From: Adiantum capillus-veneris
Lineage: Eukaryota; Streptophyta; Polypodiopsida; Polypodiales; Pteridaceae
Assembly: GCA_014529385.2 (NCBI GenBank)
Contig: JABFUD020000289.1
Span: 1 to 51,446 of the forward strand
DNA length: 51,446 bases
Direction of reading: 5' to 3'
The notes beneath the pieces were generated by a model, which saw only the letters and a program-made list of their open reading frames with translations, had not been told where the DNA came from and searched no databases. Positions 11,564 through 22,390 of the stretch are shown here, one piece after another (the stretch's first letter is position 1; each line of letters begins with the position of its first letter). A program made the translations under genes and the position numbers.

Positions 11564-11701
11564 GTGCATCCATTTCCCTCGTCATTGAACCTTTGGAAAG
11601 GACTCCGGAACCACACCTCAATCCATCAACAACGGTAATGTTTTCACCACAGTCAGTGTTCGAGAAACAGCTCTTGCTACAGCAGGCAGAGTCAGCACTA
11701 T

Positions 11702-11706
11702 CTGGT
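11702..11706 (+). other. Target site duplication (left), solo LTR F
   Basis: CTGGT here and at 19074-19078 flank LTR F exactly. Confidence 0.9.
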
Positions 11707-11993
11707 TGTCACGTGACACATTCAACCCTATGTGTCCGTGGACAAGCTACAGCACGACAAGGGTTCAGTCAGTCTAGAATAGGAAGTGATCTAGCACTTT
11801 TGTGAGTCTGTTCGCAGACATGCATGTCCAGATACTTAGATTAGATGCATATCCTCTGGTTGCACACAACATGACCATCAGATTCCAGTCAGATTTCATC
11901 AGTAGCATTTTTACAGTGCATAGGCCTATTTTCCCTATTTTTGACATTTTTCACTTATTATTTTTAAGTGACTTTTGTTGGAAAGTAGGTAGG

Positions 11994-12528
11994 TGTAGCG
12001 CAGATAGTGTGTCGTGCTCTCTACAGTGGGTGCTCCTCGGTGCAATGTGCGTGACAATCTCACTTAAAACAGACTGGAAATAGGAAACAATAGACAACAA
12101 CGCTCACAGACACAACAGCAACAGCAACAGTAGACCACACAAATGACTCAACTATCTCAAAGCACTGATACAGACTCTGGCGTGGCAGCACACTCAGCTC
12201 CAGCCCAGGACTCTCAGGTACAATGGGGGTGTCGAGGCTCAGATGTGCAGGGAGAGTGAAGAAGTGTTGTGTCTAGACTCTATACTCCAGACGACGACGC
12301 TGGACCATATATCCAGAAGATGATCCACCAATGGCCCATAAATGGCAGCCACCTAAGCCAATCTCCAAAGTGAGTGGTGGTGGTGACCTGGCCACGATGT
12401 CCACTAGACCACCGTCCGTATCCTGCCACGTGTCACTGCCCAACCCAGAGAGTCCGTCCACTATGAACCAGACTGAACCAACTGTACTAACTGAGTGTCC
12501 TGTGAAAGTGACACTGTAGCCTGCTACA
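11994..12528 (-). repeat. LTR of element E (3' LTR in element sense)
   Basis: 535 bp, with TGTAGC and GCTACA as inverted termini. It pairs with 17633-18167. Confidence 0.95.
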
Positions 12529-12545
12529 GGTTGCCCGCCACAAGA

Positions 12546-12592
12546 CCGCTCATCGTCTCGGTGAGAGGAAATAGTCTCGGTGAGAGGAAATA
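12546..12592 (+). repeat. Two-copy short direct repeat in element E
   Basis: The phrase TCTCGGTGAGAGGAAATA occurs twice in a row just inside the E LTR. Its function is unknown. Confidence 0.7.
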
Positions 12593-12639
12593 CTGAAAAA
12601 CTAGGAAATGAAACCACTAGGTACCGCATAGTACATCTT

Positions 12640-12778
12640 TTTTGAAGCAGGTGCTAGGCCCAACCATGCAAGAAATGATTGTTGCTGGCAAGAGAATTCA
12701 ACACTTGGAGGAGGAGGTTTCTCTGCTCGAACACAAGATGGCGGATTCTTATGCAAAGATGATGACAGTTCAGGGCTG
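12640..12778 (+). other. Possible plus-strand coding remnant
   Basis: The plus strand reads open through GKRIQHLEEEVSLLEHKMAD and stops just before the minisatellite. The Leu/Glu spacing looks like a short coiled coil. It is opposite in direction to the element's genes. I do not recognise it; it could be captured sequence or chance. Confidence 0.25.
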
Positions 12779-13861
12779 AATTGGGAGGGAAAGAGGGAGA
12801 CGAATTGGGAGGGGGCTGAATTGGGAAGGGACTAATTGGGCAGAGGACCAATTGGGGTTGGGAGGGGCGAATTTGGGAGAGGGCTGAATTGGGAGGGAAA
12901 GAGGGGAATGAATTGGGGGGGTGGGTCGAATTTGGGAGGGGGTTGAATTGGGAAGGGACTAATTGGGCAGAGGGCCAATTGGGGTTGGGAGGGGCGAATT
13001 TGGGAGAGGACTGGATTGGGAGGGAAAGAGGGGGACGAATTGGGAGGGGGCTGAATTGGGAAGGGATTAATTGGGCAGAGGGCCAATTGGGATTGGGAGG
13101 GGCGCATTTGGGAGAGGGCTCAATTGGGAGGGGGCTGAATTGGGAAGGGACTAATTGGGCAGAGGGCCAAATTGGGAAGGGACTAATTGGGAGGGACTGA
13201 ATTGGGAAGGGACTAATTGGGAGGGGGCTGAATTGGGAAGGGACTAATTGGGCAGAGGGCCGAATTGGGAAGGGACTAATTGGGAGGGGGCTGAATTGGG
13301 AAGGGACTAATTGGGCAGAGGGCCAATTGGGATTGGGAGGGGCGCATTTGGGAGAGGGCTGAATTGGGAGGGGACTAATTGGGAGGGGGCTGAATTGGGA
13401 AGGGACTAATTGGGCAGAGGGCTGAATTGGGAAGGGACTAATTGGGAGGGGCTAAATTGGGAAGGGACTAATTGGGAGGGGGCTGAATTGGGAAGGGACT
13501 AATTGGGAGGGGCTGAATTGGGAAGGGACTAATTGGGCAGAGGGCCGAATTGGGAAGGGACTAATTGGGAGGGGGCTGAATTGGGAAGGGACTAATTGGG
13601 CAGAGGGTCAATTGGGATTGGGAGGGGCGCATTTGGGAGAGGGCTGAATTGGGAGGGGACTAATTGGGAGGGGGTTGAATTGGGAAGGGACTAATTGGGC
13701 AGAGGGCCGAATTGGGAAGGGACTAATTGGGAGGGGCTGAATTGGGAAGGGACTAATTGGGAGGGGGATGAATTGGGAAGGGACTAATTGGGCAGAGGGC
13801 CGAATTGGGAAGGGACTAATTGGGAGGGGCTGAATTGGGAAGGGACTAATTGGGAGGGGAC
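12770..13861 (+). repeat. G-rich minisatellite in element E
   Basis: About 1.1 kb of imperfect tandem units built from GAATTGGGAAGGGACTAATTGGG with the alternative spacers AGGGGGCT and CAGAGGGC. Longer higher-order units containing GGGGCGCATTTGGGAGAGG recur several times. Regularly spaced GGG/GGGG runs on the plus strand give high G-quadruplex potential. Pro-rich reading frames across it are artefacts of the repeat. Confidence 0.95.
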
Positions 13862-13896
13862 GCCCCCTCCCAATTCGGCCCTCTGCCCAATTAGTC
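13850..13896. repeat. Orientation switch (inverted repeat) in the minisatellite
   Basis: At 13861/13862 the array flips. The bases 13862-13896 are the reverse complement of a unit found earlier in the array, so AATTGGGAGGGG and CCCCTCCCAATT face each other across a few bases and can fold as a hairpin. Confidence 0.85.
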
Positions 13897-13914
13897 CGAA
13901 TAGGAAGAGGGAGT

Positions 13915-14295
13915 AGGTGGACGAATTGGGAGGGGGGGCGAGTTGGGGAGGGGAAAAGGGGGACGAATTGGGGAGGGGGAGGGACTAGTTTGGGAGGGGA
14001 AGGGGCGAGTTTGGAAGTGTTGGGCGAGTTGGGAAGGGGAAGGGGGACGAGTTGGGGAGGGGTAGGGTTGAGGGGAGGGCGAGGGGAAGGGGGAGGGAGT
14101 GGACTAGGACGAGGGGGAGGATAGGGCGAGGGCGAGGGGGTGATGGGGAGGGTAGGGCGAGGGCGAGGGGAAGAGGGGAAAGATAGGGCGAGGGCGAGGG
14201 GGTGAACTAGGGCGAGTGCGAGGGGGAGGGTAGGGCGAGGGCGAGAGGAGGGTAGGTCGAGGGCTAGGGGGAGAGGGGAAGGGTAGATAGGGGCA
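13915..14295 (+). repeat. GGGCGAGGGCGAGG-type G/A-rich low complexity
   Basis: Degenerate repeats of GGGCGAGGGCGAGGGGG continue the G-rich block of element E with a different unit from the minisatellite. No gene is seen. Confidence 0.85.
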
Positions 14296-14362
14296 AATAA
14301 AGAGCACTCAGCTATAGCTATAATGAGCATCAAATGCAAGACAGCTATCATGATCTTGGAAT

Positions 14363-15375
14363 TCATCCTGCAGGACGGGCTCTCTGAAGGAAGTTTGCTG
14401 GACGTCGCAGAGGAGAGCTTTGTTCTGGTCGGGGAAGCAGACACCACAGAGGTTGGGTTGATGTTTGAGGGGTGGTGAACTCCTGTAGTGGAGATTTCTT
14501 CTCGCTTATATACTTTTTCATAGGCTTTTCAAATTCAACGGCTTTCATCAAGAGGGCTTTCATCGAGAGCGCATCATGAGTATCTTCTGTGACCTTTACT
14601 TTAGCTGGCACATTAGGTTTAGTGACTGTGGAAACATTTGAAGAGGGTGTATCTTCAGGCCAAGAGTGAATAGAGACTCCATAACAAGGCATAGATTTGG
14701 TAGCCTCCAACCACTCGAGCAGATCATCATCTGACCCTTCAGGTGTAGTAGGTTGTTCTTGTTCAGGTTTGGTTTCCATTGACAAAGAAACTTGCTGCAC
14801 CACGGGATCCATACCACCTTCTAAGAGAATGGGTTGCATCGAGGAGCCAGAAGTATGTATCCACATTGCGTCGTTCCCCCAATCATGAAGTGCTTTAGTG
14901 TGTCGGAGCCATGGTCTTCCAATGAGCAAAGGAAATCCGCCCTCAACCTGGGGAAGACGAACCACAACAAAATCCAAGTTAAAAGTAAAGTCTTGTACCT
15001 GCAGAGGCACATTGTCCACTATGCCCATTGGGTAGACTGTCCGCTGGTCGGCCAACGTAACTGTGAAGGGAGCAGGGCGAGTAGGCTGTAGACCTAGAGC
15101 TAACATAGTGAACTCGGGCATCAGGTTGATGCATGATCCACCATCCACTATCACTCCTGAGAATTGCCGACCTAAAACGGACACTGTAAGGCGAGGGCTT
15201 CTATAATCAGTGAGTGGAGCAGTGGGATTAGATATCATATAGGACTCTGATGGTCGCACTGGGAGGTGCCCGCCACTAGGACTTGCTCCAGGATAAAGTG
15301 ACTGAACAACAGCAAGGGTGTCACTTCTAAAATTTGCATCTAGCCGCAACATGTCATAAAGGGACACTTGTTGGA
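14363..15375 (-). pseudogene. Aspartic protease region of element E
   Basis: A 334-residue minus-strand frame contains VIVDGGSCINLMPE near residue 95, the D-G-G type active site common in non-chromovirus plant gypsy elements. LLIGRPWLRHTKA near residue 165 is the second conserved protease motif. An acidic, Ser-rich tail follows without any RT motifs. It lies one frame back from gag near 15370; whether this is a programmed shift or a mutation cannot be told, and no classical slippery heptamer is evident. It would process Gag in a functional element. Confidence 0.8.
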
Positions 15376-17264
15376 AAGTGTTTTCAAGACTGTCTCTGCT
15401 GTAAGCTTCTCTTTTTCTACTTGTTGTTCCTTTGGTATCTTGATCTTCTGCAGATCCGAAACTGTTTCCAAGAAAGCTTCATCAATATCGGAGAGCAAAG
15501 ATTTGGATTCTTTCATGGCACTGGGGGATTGCTTGTTAACAGCTGCAGGCAGGGTATTCATTGGTGTGAGAATGTGTGGGGGAGTTGAGCTTGATGGAAT
15601 GCTAAGACCGAGAGCGGCTCTTTGGGCCCGAGTGAGGACGCCCGATGGCTTCTCTGCCAACTGCGGCGGCTTATTTTGAGGGGTAACCACGTGGGTAGAA
15701 GGGGGCGGCTGAGAAACAGTGCTAACTGCTATCAAATTGAGCTTGGGAAAGGCAAACTCAGTCTGGCTTTGACTTGGGTTCGAAGCCGTAGATGCACGAA
15801 TTTTAGGGCAATCCTTACTGTAGTGATCCTTCATATCAGGGCAATGACGACAGGGAGGAGACCCTTCGGGCAAAGGGCATTTGCTTTGGTAATGACCATA
15901 TTCCCCGCATCTGTAGCACAAAATGGGCCGATTTACTGGACGAGTCGAAGGACGAGGTGGTCCTTGCTCCATGGAGTTGGAGGTGGAGGCATAGAAGCTG
16001 TGAGGTGGTGAGGGAGCATGGGTATGATAAAAGCTCTGAGAGGGAAAAGTGCTCTGCATACCTTGCATAGGGGGGCTGTCAGCAAAGGTGGCATATGGTG
16101 TGGATGCCCACAGGGAGAAACCATGTTGGATGCTGGTGCTAACCCCTGTTGGAGAGTAGGACCAAGACTTTGCTGTATTTTGTGCAATCCCTTTATATAG
16201 TAGCAATCCTTATCTTCATGACCCAATTTTTCGCAGAAGTGGCAATAAGAGCGAAGGGGACAGTCCTGTGGAGGGTGTCCTGAAGAGCGGCATGAACTAC
16301 ACCATACCATAGCCTTAGTCTCCTGCTGAGACCTGAGCTCTTCTAACTCTCTTTTAAGTTGATCATAAGCCTCTTGATGTGGAGGCTTCTCCTGTCTGAG
16401 AGAGAAGGATCTCTCTTCTTGAAGGGCCTGCTGTAACTTTAGGGCTTCCAGTTCCCTTCGTAAAGAAGTCAAGGGGTCTGATGGACTGTCCACAATTACA
16501 GGGGCAGTATCTAACTGAGGAGCAGCAGCAACAAAGTCCTCCAGACTGGCTTCAGGACGGAGACTTTCTCTGAGCTTTTGTTGAGAAGTCTTAGGCAGAG
16601 CCTTCTCTACCCACTTCTTTACCATGAATTCCCCTGGTTGCTGAGGCAGCTTGGCGACCAGGGACTTTGTTCTGGTCATGAGCTCTGCAAATGTCTCCTT
16701 GGGCTGGAGCAACAGGTTGGCCAACTCATCTAGAATCTTCTCTTGATAATCCCCTGGTCGGAAAGCTTCACAGAACTACTGTCTTAACATGGTCCAAGTA
16801 GTAAAGTGGTTTTCAGCAAACTGACTGTACCATTTATCTGCAAGACCATCCAAGGTGGACGGGAAGAGCACCAGGTATGCGTCTTCTCTGTTGAGGCCAC
16901 GACCTCCGCAAAGAGAGACAAACCTCCGAGCATGGTCGTCTGCATCCTCTGTGGAGAGACCCTTAAAGGTAGGGAACTTGATGTTCACCTTTGCCAGAAC
17001 ACTTGTGAGCTCCTCCATGGCCTCTTGCTCCTGAGTCTGTTGCTCACTAGCTTGCTGTAACAAAATGGGGGAGAGCCTTACCGGAGAAGGTGACCTGGAG
17101 GATGTAGAACCGGTCGAAGGAATGGAGGTAGCCGTATGAGTAGGTATGGATGATGGGGTTAATATGCTTCTACTGGGCACCAAGGGTTGACGCCGTCTGT
17201 GGTAGTACTTCAGAGGACTCAGTAGTGCACTTTGACGCTCCAATGACCTCCTTGTATGTGTCAT
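15340..17264 (-). pseudogene. Gag polyprotein of element E
   Basis: Reading from 17264, there is a Ser/Pro-rich N-terminus, then a gag core (KFPTFKGLSTEDADDHARRF, DGLADKWYSQF). A TAG at about 16773-16775 replaces Gln, then the core continues (LQPKETFAELMTRTKSLV) and a coiled coil of about 60 residues follows (LKRELEELRSQQ). CCHC knuckles are CSSCRSSGHPPQDC, CHFCEKLGHEDKDC and, after a frameshift near 16150, CYRCGEYGHYQSKC and a fourth variant CRHCPDMKDHYSKDC. Four knuckles is more than usual for a plant gag. The role is capsid assembly and RNA binding. Two lesions break this copy. Confidence 0.88.
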
Positions 17265-17584
17265 GCAGTAACCGCCAACCCCACCAAGCTTTGGGCAAGA
17301 AGACCTTCACTTGGGCAAGACGACCTTCACTTGGCTGAACATTGGTCTACACTCTACTAGACTAGGGCGAGTGACTAGACCACCTGGCCTGGACCAGGAC
17401 GAGGAAGGACTAGACCAGGGACGAGGAGGACTAGACCAGGACGAGGACTGGGTGGACCAGGGCGAGAGAGGACCAGACCAGCAAGGCGAGAGACTAGACC
17501 AGCTAGATTAAGCTGTCAAGGGTGAAACTGGACCATACCAACAGGCTGCACAGGAGAAGCGAAGAAAACCAACTACTCAACACA

Positions 17585-17625
17585 GTGAGACTTCAGTTGA
17601 GGTCCCACCGTGATCGCCAAAATGA
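17585..17625 (-). other. Possible primer binding site, element E
   Basis: On the minus strand, shortly inside the 5' LTR, is TTTTGGCGATCACGGTGGGA. It resembles the TGGCG-type primer sites of plant non-chromovirus gypsy elements, offset about 11 bases from the LTR end. Its position and orientation support minus-strand transcription; the tRNA was not identified. Confidence 0.4.
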
Positions 17626-17632
17626 GAGCACC

Positions 17633-18167
17633 TGTAGCGCAGATAGTGTCGTGCTCTCTATAGTGGGTGCTCCTCAGTGCAATGTGCGTGACAATCTCAC
17701 TCAAAACAGACTGGAAATAGGAAACAATAGACAACAACGCTCACAGACACAACAGCAACAGCAACAGTAGACCACACAAATGACTCGACTATCTCAAAGC
17801 ACTAATACAGACTCTTGCGTGGCAGCACACTTAGCTCCAGCCCAGGACTCTCAGGTACAATGGGGGTGTCGAGGCTCAGATGTGCAGGGAGAGTGAAGAA
17901 GTGTTGTGTGTCTAGACTCTATACTCCAGACTACGACGTTGGACCATATATCCAGAAGATGATCCACCAATGGCCCATAAATGGCAGCCACCTAAGCCAA
18001 TCTCCAAAGTGAGTGGTGGTGGTGACCTGGCCACGATGTCCACTAGACCACCGTCCGTATCCTGCCACGTGTCACTGCCCAGCCCAGAGAGTCCGTCCAG
18101 TGTGAACCAGACTGAACCAACTGTACTAACTGAGTGTCCTGTGAAAGTGACACTATAGCCTGCTACA
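17633..18167 (-). repeat. LTR of element E (5' LTR in element sense)
   Basis: 535 bp with the same TGTAGC/GCTACA ends as its partner and an identical length. Compensating 2-bp length changes and about a dozen substitutions separate the two. It is followed by the target duplication GTAGG. Confidence 0.95.
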
Positions 18168-19294
18168 GTAGGGCAATTTTGCTAAGTTTGTAGAAATAGA
18201 AACCTAGCGCTAGCACTTTCTGGCAGAAGAGGCAACAGGAGCACCGCTCAACAGGCACCTTCTCAGCAGGACCCCCGACTGCATGACCTAGTGTTTTTGC
18301 AACTCAGCATCAAGCTAGCGTTTTTGCAAGGACAGATCAGCCTTGGCGATTTTGCATTGCAGAGGAGCTTCGGCATTGGTAGACAGAGCAGAACCACTTC
18401 ACGACAACAGATCAGCCCTAGCGTTAGTGGATTTTCCCCATCAGCATATTTTCAACCCTGGCGCTTTTGCATCAGCATAGCGTTTTGCAGATTCCTTGCG
18501 ACGAAACATCAAGGAACATCAGCGTTTTCAGTTTTCAGCAGTTAGCACCCGCAGTAGAAGTCCCGAACCTCGCAGATCTCACCTTCCCGCAGCAGACCCT
18601 CGCCACACGGTCAGATTCCACGAAGTTTACAGTTTTCAGCGCGTCGTCGTCGTATCATCGTTGTCGACATCGTCATCAACATAGAGTCAGAATTCAACAG
18701 ATAAAGATTTGCAGATTTCAGCCCTTAGCGATTTCAGTTTTCAGCCCGTCTCGTCGTCGTCCTCATCGTCGTCGACATCGTCGGCAAGTCCAAGCATTGT
18801 AGAGATTTGTGCAATCATAAGTAGACCGCTCTCGCCATAGAGAGTGGAGCCTTCGGAGGAGGGTTTAACAACATTCTGGTGTCGTATTCTTCTCTCTGTA
18901 TCTCTCAGTCTCAGCACCTTCATTCACAGTGTCTATTCACTTTGTTTGTGTCCATTGCACTCTCACTAAAGGAACGGAAGGCTCTCCCTTTCGTAAGTAA
19001 AAGGAACCCTTGAGCACAGTTCGGAGCACTCATCTTGAGCAAAGTTCAACATTCATTCCGCTGCACCTTACACTGGTATAGAGCCCAGGCTGATATTCGG
19101 CAATCGTAGTAAGGCTGGACAGTGACCCTTACAAGGTGTTTGCATCGCCAGTAGTACCCACAGCACCCGCAGTACCATCAGTCCCTGGTTTCGGAGGAAT
19201 CTGCATTGGTTTGTGCATCCACAGCATCAGAAGCATTCATCAGTCAGCATCAGAAGTACAGATAGAAGTTCAGCAATTGTGCCTCACTTTTAAC

Positions 19295-19303
19295 AGGGGG
19301 GGA
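19295..19303 (+). other. Polypurine tract, element D
   Basis: AGGGGGGGA directly precedes the 3' LTR start at 19304, the expected site for plus-strand priming. Confidence 0.85.
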
Positions 19304-19579
19304 TGTCACGTGCGCACTTCACTTGCGCCACGTGGACACGCTTCTGCCATAGTCCAGCATGAGTCTTAGCTTAGGACTGAGTCTGGCACCTTTGTGAGCC
19401 TCTAGCAGGATGTGCATGTCCAGGCCACCCACACTTGCATACCCTCTCTTGCACAAGAACAATCATTTCATCATGCAGGCATTTTACCGCGTAAACCACC
19501 TCTTATAAGTCACTTTATTTAAAGTGACTTTTGGAATTCTTTTTGTAAGTTTGTTGGAAAAGTAGGTAGGGCAAATTGC

Positions 19580-19592
19580 TCAAGATATATAA
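19580..19592 (+). promoter_or_regulatory. TATA-like box in the 3' LTR of element D
   Basis: GATATATAAAAG lies about 280 bp into the LTR, a plausible U3 promoter position. The 5' LTR has lost the corresponding bases. Confidence 0.5.
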
Positions 19593-19893
19593 AAGAAACC
19601 CATTGGGCACTCAGGAGAAGCAGAAGAAGCAAGGACACAAGGAGGCAGGCAGCACCTCAGCAGGAGCCCTAGAGTTTTCTCAAGAAGAAGAAGACCCAGA
19701 TCAGCCTGGCGTTTTCAGATTTTAGCAGACAGCCCAGTGTTTTCAATTTTCAGCCTTGACGCCGTCGTCGTCAACACCATCATCGTCGACGCCATCGTCA
19801 TTGTCGTCAAAGTCCCTATCTTGACGACGACACCATCGCCATCGTCATCGCAGATCCCTATCTTGACGACGACACCTTCGTCGTCATCATCAT

Positions 19894-20569
19894 TGTCACA
19901 AGGCGGACACCACGTGCCAACACAAAAGAACAGACTGAACAGTCTTTTAACACTTCAATAACAACTGAACTGAAAGAGAGACGACATGGAGTGGCGGAAT
20001 TCCACCCCAGAGAGTATTGGCCCCAAACCTCGGCGCCCCTTTCGGTATTTCTTTATATTGCATCATCAAAGTATAAGCCGCTACTCCAGACTATGCACCT
20101 TCGCCAGGAAGCATGCCAAAGAATGAGCCCTAGCCTCATATTTAAAGGCCCTTGGCCTAAAAAGCAATTACAGTGAAAAGCCTTCAAAACTCAAAAGCTT
20201 CTAGTCCAAAAGCAAAGCCAAAAAGCTGCCAACGTAAATCACGAAAATCCATACAATCTGCCACGTCATCAACCAGCGCAATTTTCGATAATCTCCCTGC
20301 TGCCCTTAGGGTTAGGGTTAGGGTTAGGGTTTTTGCAGTTTTAGGGTTAGGGTTTCCAAAATTAGGGTTTGCAGGTTTTAGGGTTAGGGTTTCCAAAATT
20401 AGGGTTTCAACAGTTAGTGTTTCTGGCCAAAATTAGGGTTAGGATTTCTGCTCTCAGGCAACCACGTCATCACTTTGTGACACTTCTATTACTTGTTCTT
20501 CTTAGGGTTTAGGCCCCTCGACCAGTAGCTCCGTTCTTCAGTAGGTCGACACGTCAGCAATTTGTTACA
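19894..20569 (-). repeat. Solo LTR G (C family) inside the D 3' LTR
   Basis: 676 bp in minus orientation. Read on the minus strand it begins TGTAACAAATTGCTGACGTG and ends TTGTGACA, matching the C-family LTR at 7790-8460 in its ends and in the GAAATACCGAAAGGGGCGCC signature near 20040. The flanks ATCAT and ATCGC suggest a degraded 5-bp duplication. Sequence continuous with the 5' LTR of D resumes on each side. Confidence 0.88.
20305..20452 (+). repeat. Telomere-like TTAGGG/TTTAGGG repeats in solo LTR G
   Basis: Several short runs of GGGTTAGGG, including four in a row at 20305-20331 and mixed TTTTAGGGTTAGGG units to about 20452, separated by GTTTCCAAAA spacers. The corresponding LTR at 7790-8460 has only a single AAACCCTA, so the run is an expansion in this copy. 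Confidence 0.85.
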
Positions 20570-21055
20570 ATCGCAGTCCCGGACTTGATGACGACGTCAT
20601 CGTCACAGTCATCGTCATCGTTGACATCACCGTCTTCGACACATAACCGTCGTCGACTTCACCGTCTTCGACACAGAATCGTCGTCGACTTCACCATCTT
20701 CGACACAGAACCGTCGTTGACAAAGAGCCTTAGTACCTCGTCGTCGACTTCATCGTCTTCGACATAGCCTCGTCGTCACCCTCCCCGTCTTCGACATAGA
20801 ACCTCAATACCTCAGTACCCATTAGCATCAACATCTCAGCATTTAGTCATTGTATCAGCATTGTGCAAGAATAAAGAAAGTACTTGCTCTGTTGCAGGGG
20901 GCCCTTGAGGGTTGGGACCCGACATCCCTGTGTCGTCTCTTTTTTCTCTCTCTCGTCGTCTCTCTTTCTTTCAGTTCACTTCAGTTATCCCTTGTGTTTG
21001 TATGCGGAGTACTAGATCCGAGCAATATCCTTATTCTCTTCCGTTGCACCTAACA

Positions 21056-21060
21056 TGTCA
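21056..21060 (+). other. Target site duplication (right), element D
   Basis: TGTCA, identical to 10106-10110. Confidence 0.95.
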
Positions 21061-22390
21061 CAGAAGCAACTTTCGAAAAAGAAGATGTCGTGGGCTAACA
21101 TCTTATAGTTTCACTTCCAGATTGTCCATGTTCAGGGACGGAAAAACTTGGTGGCAGATGCATTGTCTCGAAAGCCCCTAGTCTTGGCTATTTCCGCGAT
21201 TCATCATAGAAGCTTCGAGGACATGGTTGATCAGTACGCCACAGATCCAGCTTTTTCCGATGTATTTACTCGAATACAAAATGGGAAGGTAGTAGCAGTA
21301 TATTCCATACGAAGGGATGGCTACTTGATGAAGAAAGCGATGTTGTGCATCACGGGAAAAGGTTTTGACTGAGTGCCATTGTCCACCTTTTGCGGGTCAC
21401 CGCGGCATCGACACTACCTTCAAAGGTGTGGAGCGTTATTTCTTTTGGCCGGGACTCAAGAAGGATGTGGACGACTTTGTTCGCAGTTGTTTAATATGCC
21501 AGAAGGTCAAGTTTGACAGGCATAAAGCACAGGGATTACTACAGCCTTTACCCATTTCCACCCGCCCCAGGGAAAGTATTGCAATGGATTTCATCTTTGA
21601 TCTCCCGGAGACACAGATGGGTACGATGGCATTTGGACTGTCATTGGCAGATTTAGCAAGCAAGCTCACTTCATTCCAATGAAGAAAACAGTCAAGCAGG
21701 ATCATTTAGCGAGACTGTTCATTGCACAGATATTTCAATTACATGGCATGTCTGAGACAACAGTCTCGGAAAGAGATCCCCAATTCATGAGTTTGTTTTG
21801 GAGGGCTATTTGGGAGAACATTGGCACAAGGTTGCAATTCTCGTCATCATTCCATCCGCAGATAAATGGGCAATCTAAGATTGCAAATTCAGTTGTTCTG
21901 GATATATTGAAGTCCTCTGATCAAAAGACTCAATGAGAAAAATTTTGCCTTTGGTGGAATTTACCTACAACAACATTGTTCACTCTTCGACGGGGAAGGC
22001 GCCATTTGAGATAATTGAAAGTGCTCCGAAGGTTCCACCCTTTCTCAGCACTAAAGACAAGATTTTTGAAGCCGACCAGTACACGAGGGACTTGGACATT
22101 GCTTTTGCCAAGGTCCGGGAGGCTTTAGAGAAATCTCAAGAACGACATACGAAGGCAGCAAATCGACACCGACGAGATTTGAAATTAAAGGAAGACGATT
22201 GGGTGCTCTTACGTTTTGAGAAGGCACGCCTAAGGAAACAGAAGGGAAACGAGCGGCTTATTCCAAAGCCTAGCATGAGGTATTATGGCCCTTTCCAGAT
22301 TAAAGAAAAGATAAATGATGTCTCCTTAAGACTCAAGCTGCCCGATACTTGGAAGATTCACAATGCGTTCCATTTGAGTTTCTTATAACC
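21061..22390 (+). pseudogene. RNase H end and integrase (element C)
   Basis: RNase H resumes at 21061 and ends with GRKNLVADALSRKP near 21175. The integrase zinc region (HCPPFAGHRG, then CLICQ) follows near 21370-21510. The core has MDFIFDLPE (first Asp present), but the second catalytic site reads VSERDPQF (usual S-D-R-D, so Asp is Glu). The third reads NGQSKIAN (usual G-Q-T/S-E, so Glu is Lys). There are frameshifts near 21362, 21620 and 21932 and a stop near 21114. It would insert element DNA in intact relatives; this copy lacks two of three catalytic residues. Confidence 0.9.

Larger units (their letters stand above)
11994..18167 (-). mobile_element. Gag-protease LTR retrotransposon E with minisatellite
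   Basis: A complete 6,174-bp element with equal 535-bp LTRs and perfect target duplications GTAGG (11989-11993 and 18168-18172). The genes lie on the minus strand, so the 5' LTR is 17633-18167. In transcript order it has a leader, gag with several zinc knuckles, an aspartic protease, a G-rich (C-rich on the transcript strand) repeat block of about 1.5 kb, and the 3' LTR. Reverse transcriptase, RNase H and integrase are absent, so it needs a helper. It is the youngest layer of the nest; by eye the LTRs differ at about 13-15 positions. Confidence 0.92.
11707..19073 (+). repeat. Solo LTR F (A/B family), split by element E
   Basis: The two pieces, 11707-11993 and 18173-19073, make one A/B-family LTR: it starts TGTCACGTGACACATTC and ends GCACCTTACA, about 1.19 kb together. 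Both sides are flanked by CTGGT, with element D internal sequence on each side and no internal region of its own. It is therefore a solo LTR left by LTR-LTR recombination. Its TATA region is mutated (TTTGTAGAAATAG near 18188, versus TTTGTATAAATAA in element B). Confidence 0.9.
10111..21055 (+). mobile_element. Non-autonomous LTR retrotransposon D
   Basis: A complete element with a perfect 5-bp target duplication (TGTCA). The 5' LTR is 10111-11212, the primer site 11213-11226, the internal region only about 720 bp once inserts are removed (11213-11706 plus 19079-19303), and the 3' LTR 19304-21055 (itself carrying solo LTR G). The internal region holds just a gag N-terminal remnant, so mobility would depend on a partner. 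Without inserts D is about 2.9 kb. Its LTR architecture (TGTCACGTG start, TCG/GAC-rich R region) and Arg/Asn-rich leader resemble family A/B. Confidence 0.9.
19304..21055 (+). repeat. 3' LTR of element D, carrying a solo LTR
   Basis: It starts TGTCACGTGCGCACTTC and ends TTGCACCTAACA. Its 1,752 bp fall to about 1.07 kb once insert G (19894-20569) is removed, matching the 5' LTR. It has a TATA-like GATATATAAAAG near 19582 and an AATAAA signal near 20869. The target duplication TGTCA follows. Confidence 0.93.

Noticed and set aside
12832-14447. Pro-rich open frames (up to 279 residues) across the G-rich block
   Set aside because: Produced by the minisatellite having a length compatible with open reading; there is no domain and the composition equals that of the repeat.
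19074-19087. CTGGTATAGAGCCC looks like an initiator-Met primer site after LTR F
   Set aside because: The bases CTGGT are the target duplication also found at 11702-11706, and the sequence continues element D. There is no internal region of an F element, so the resemblance is accidental.
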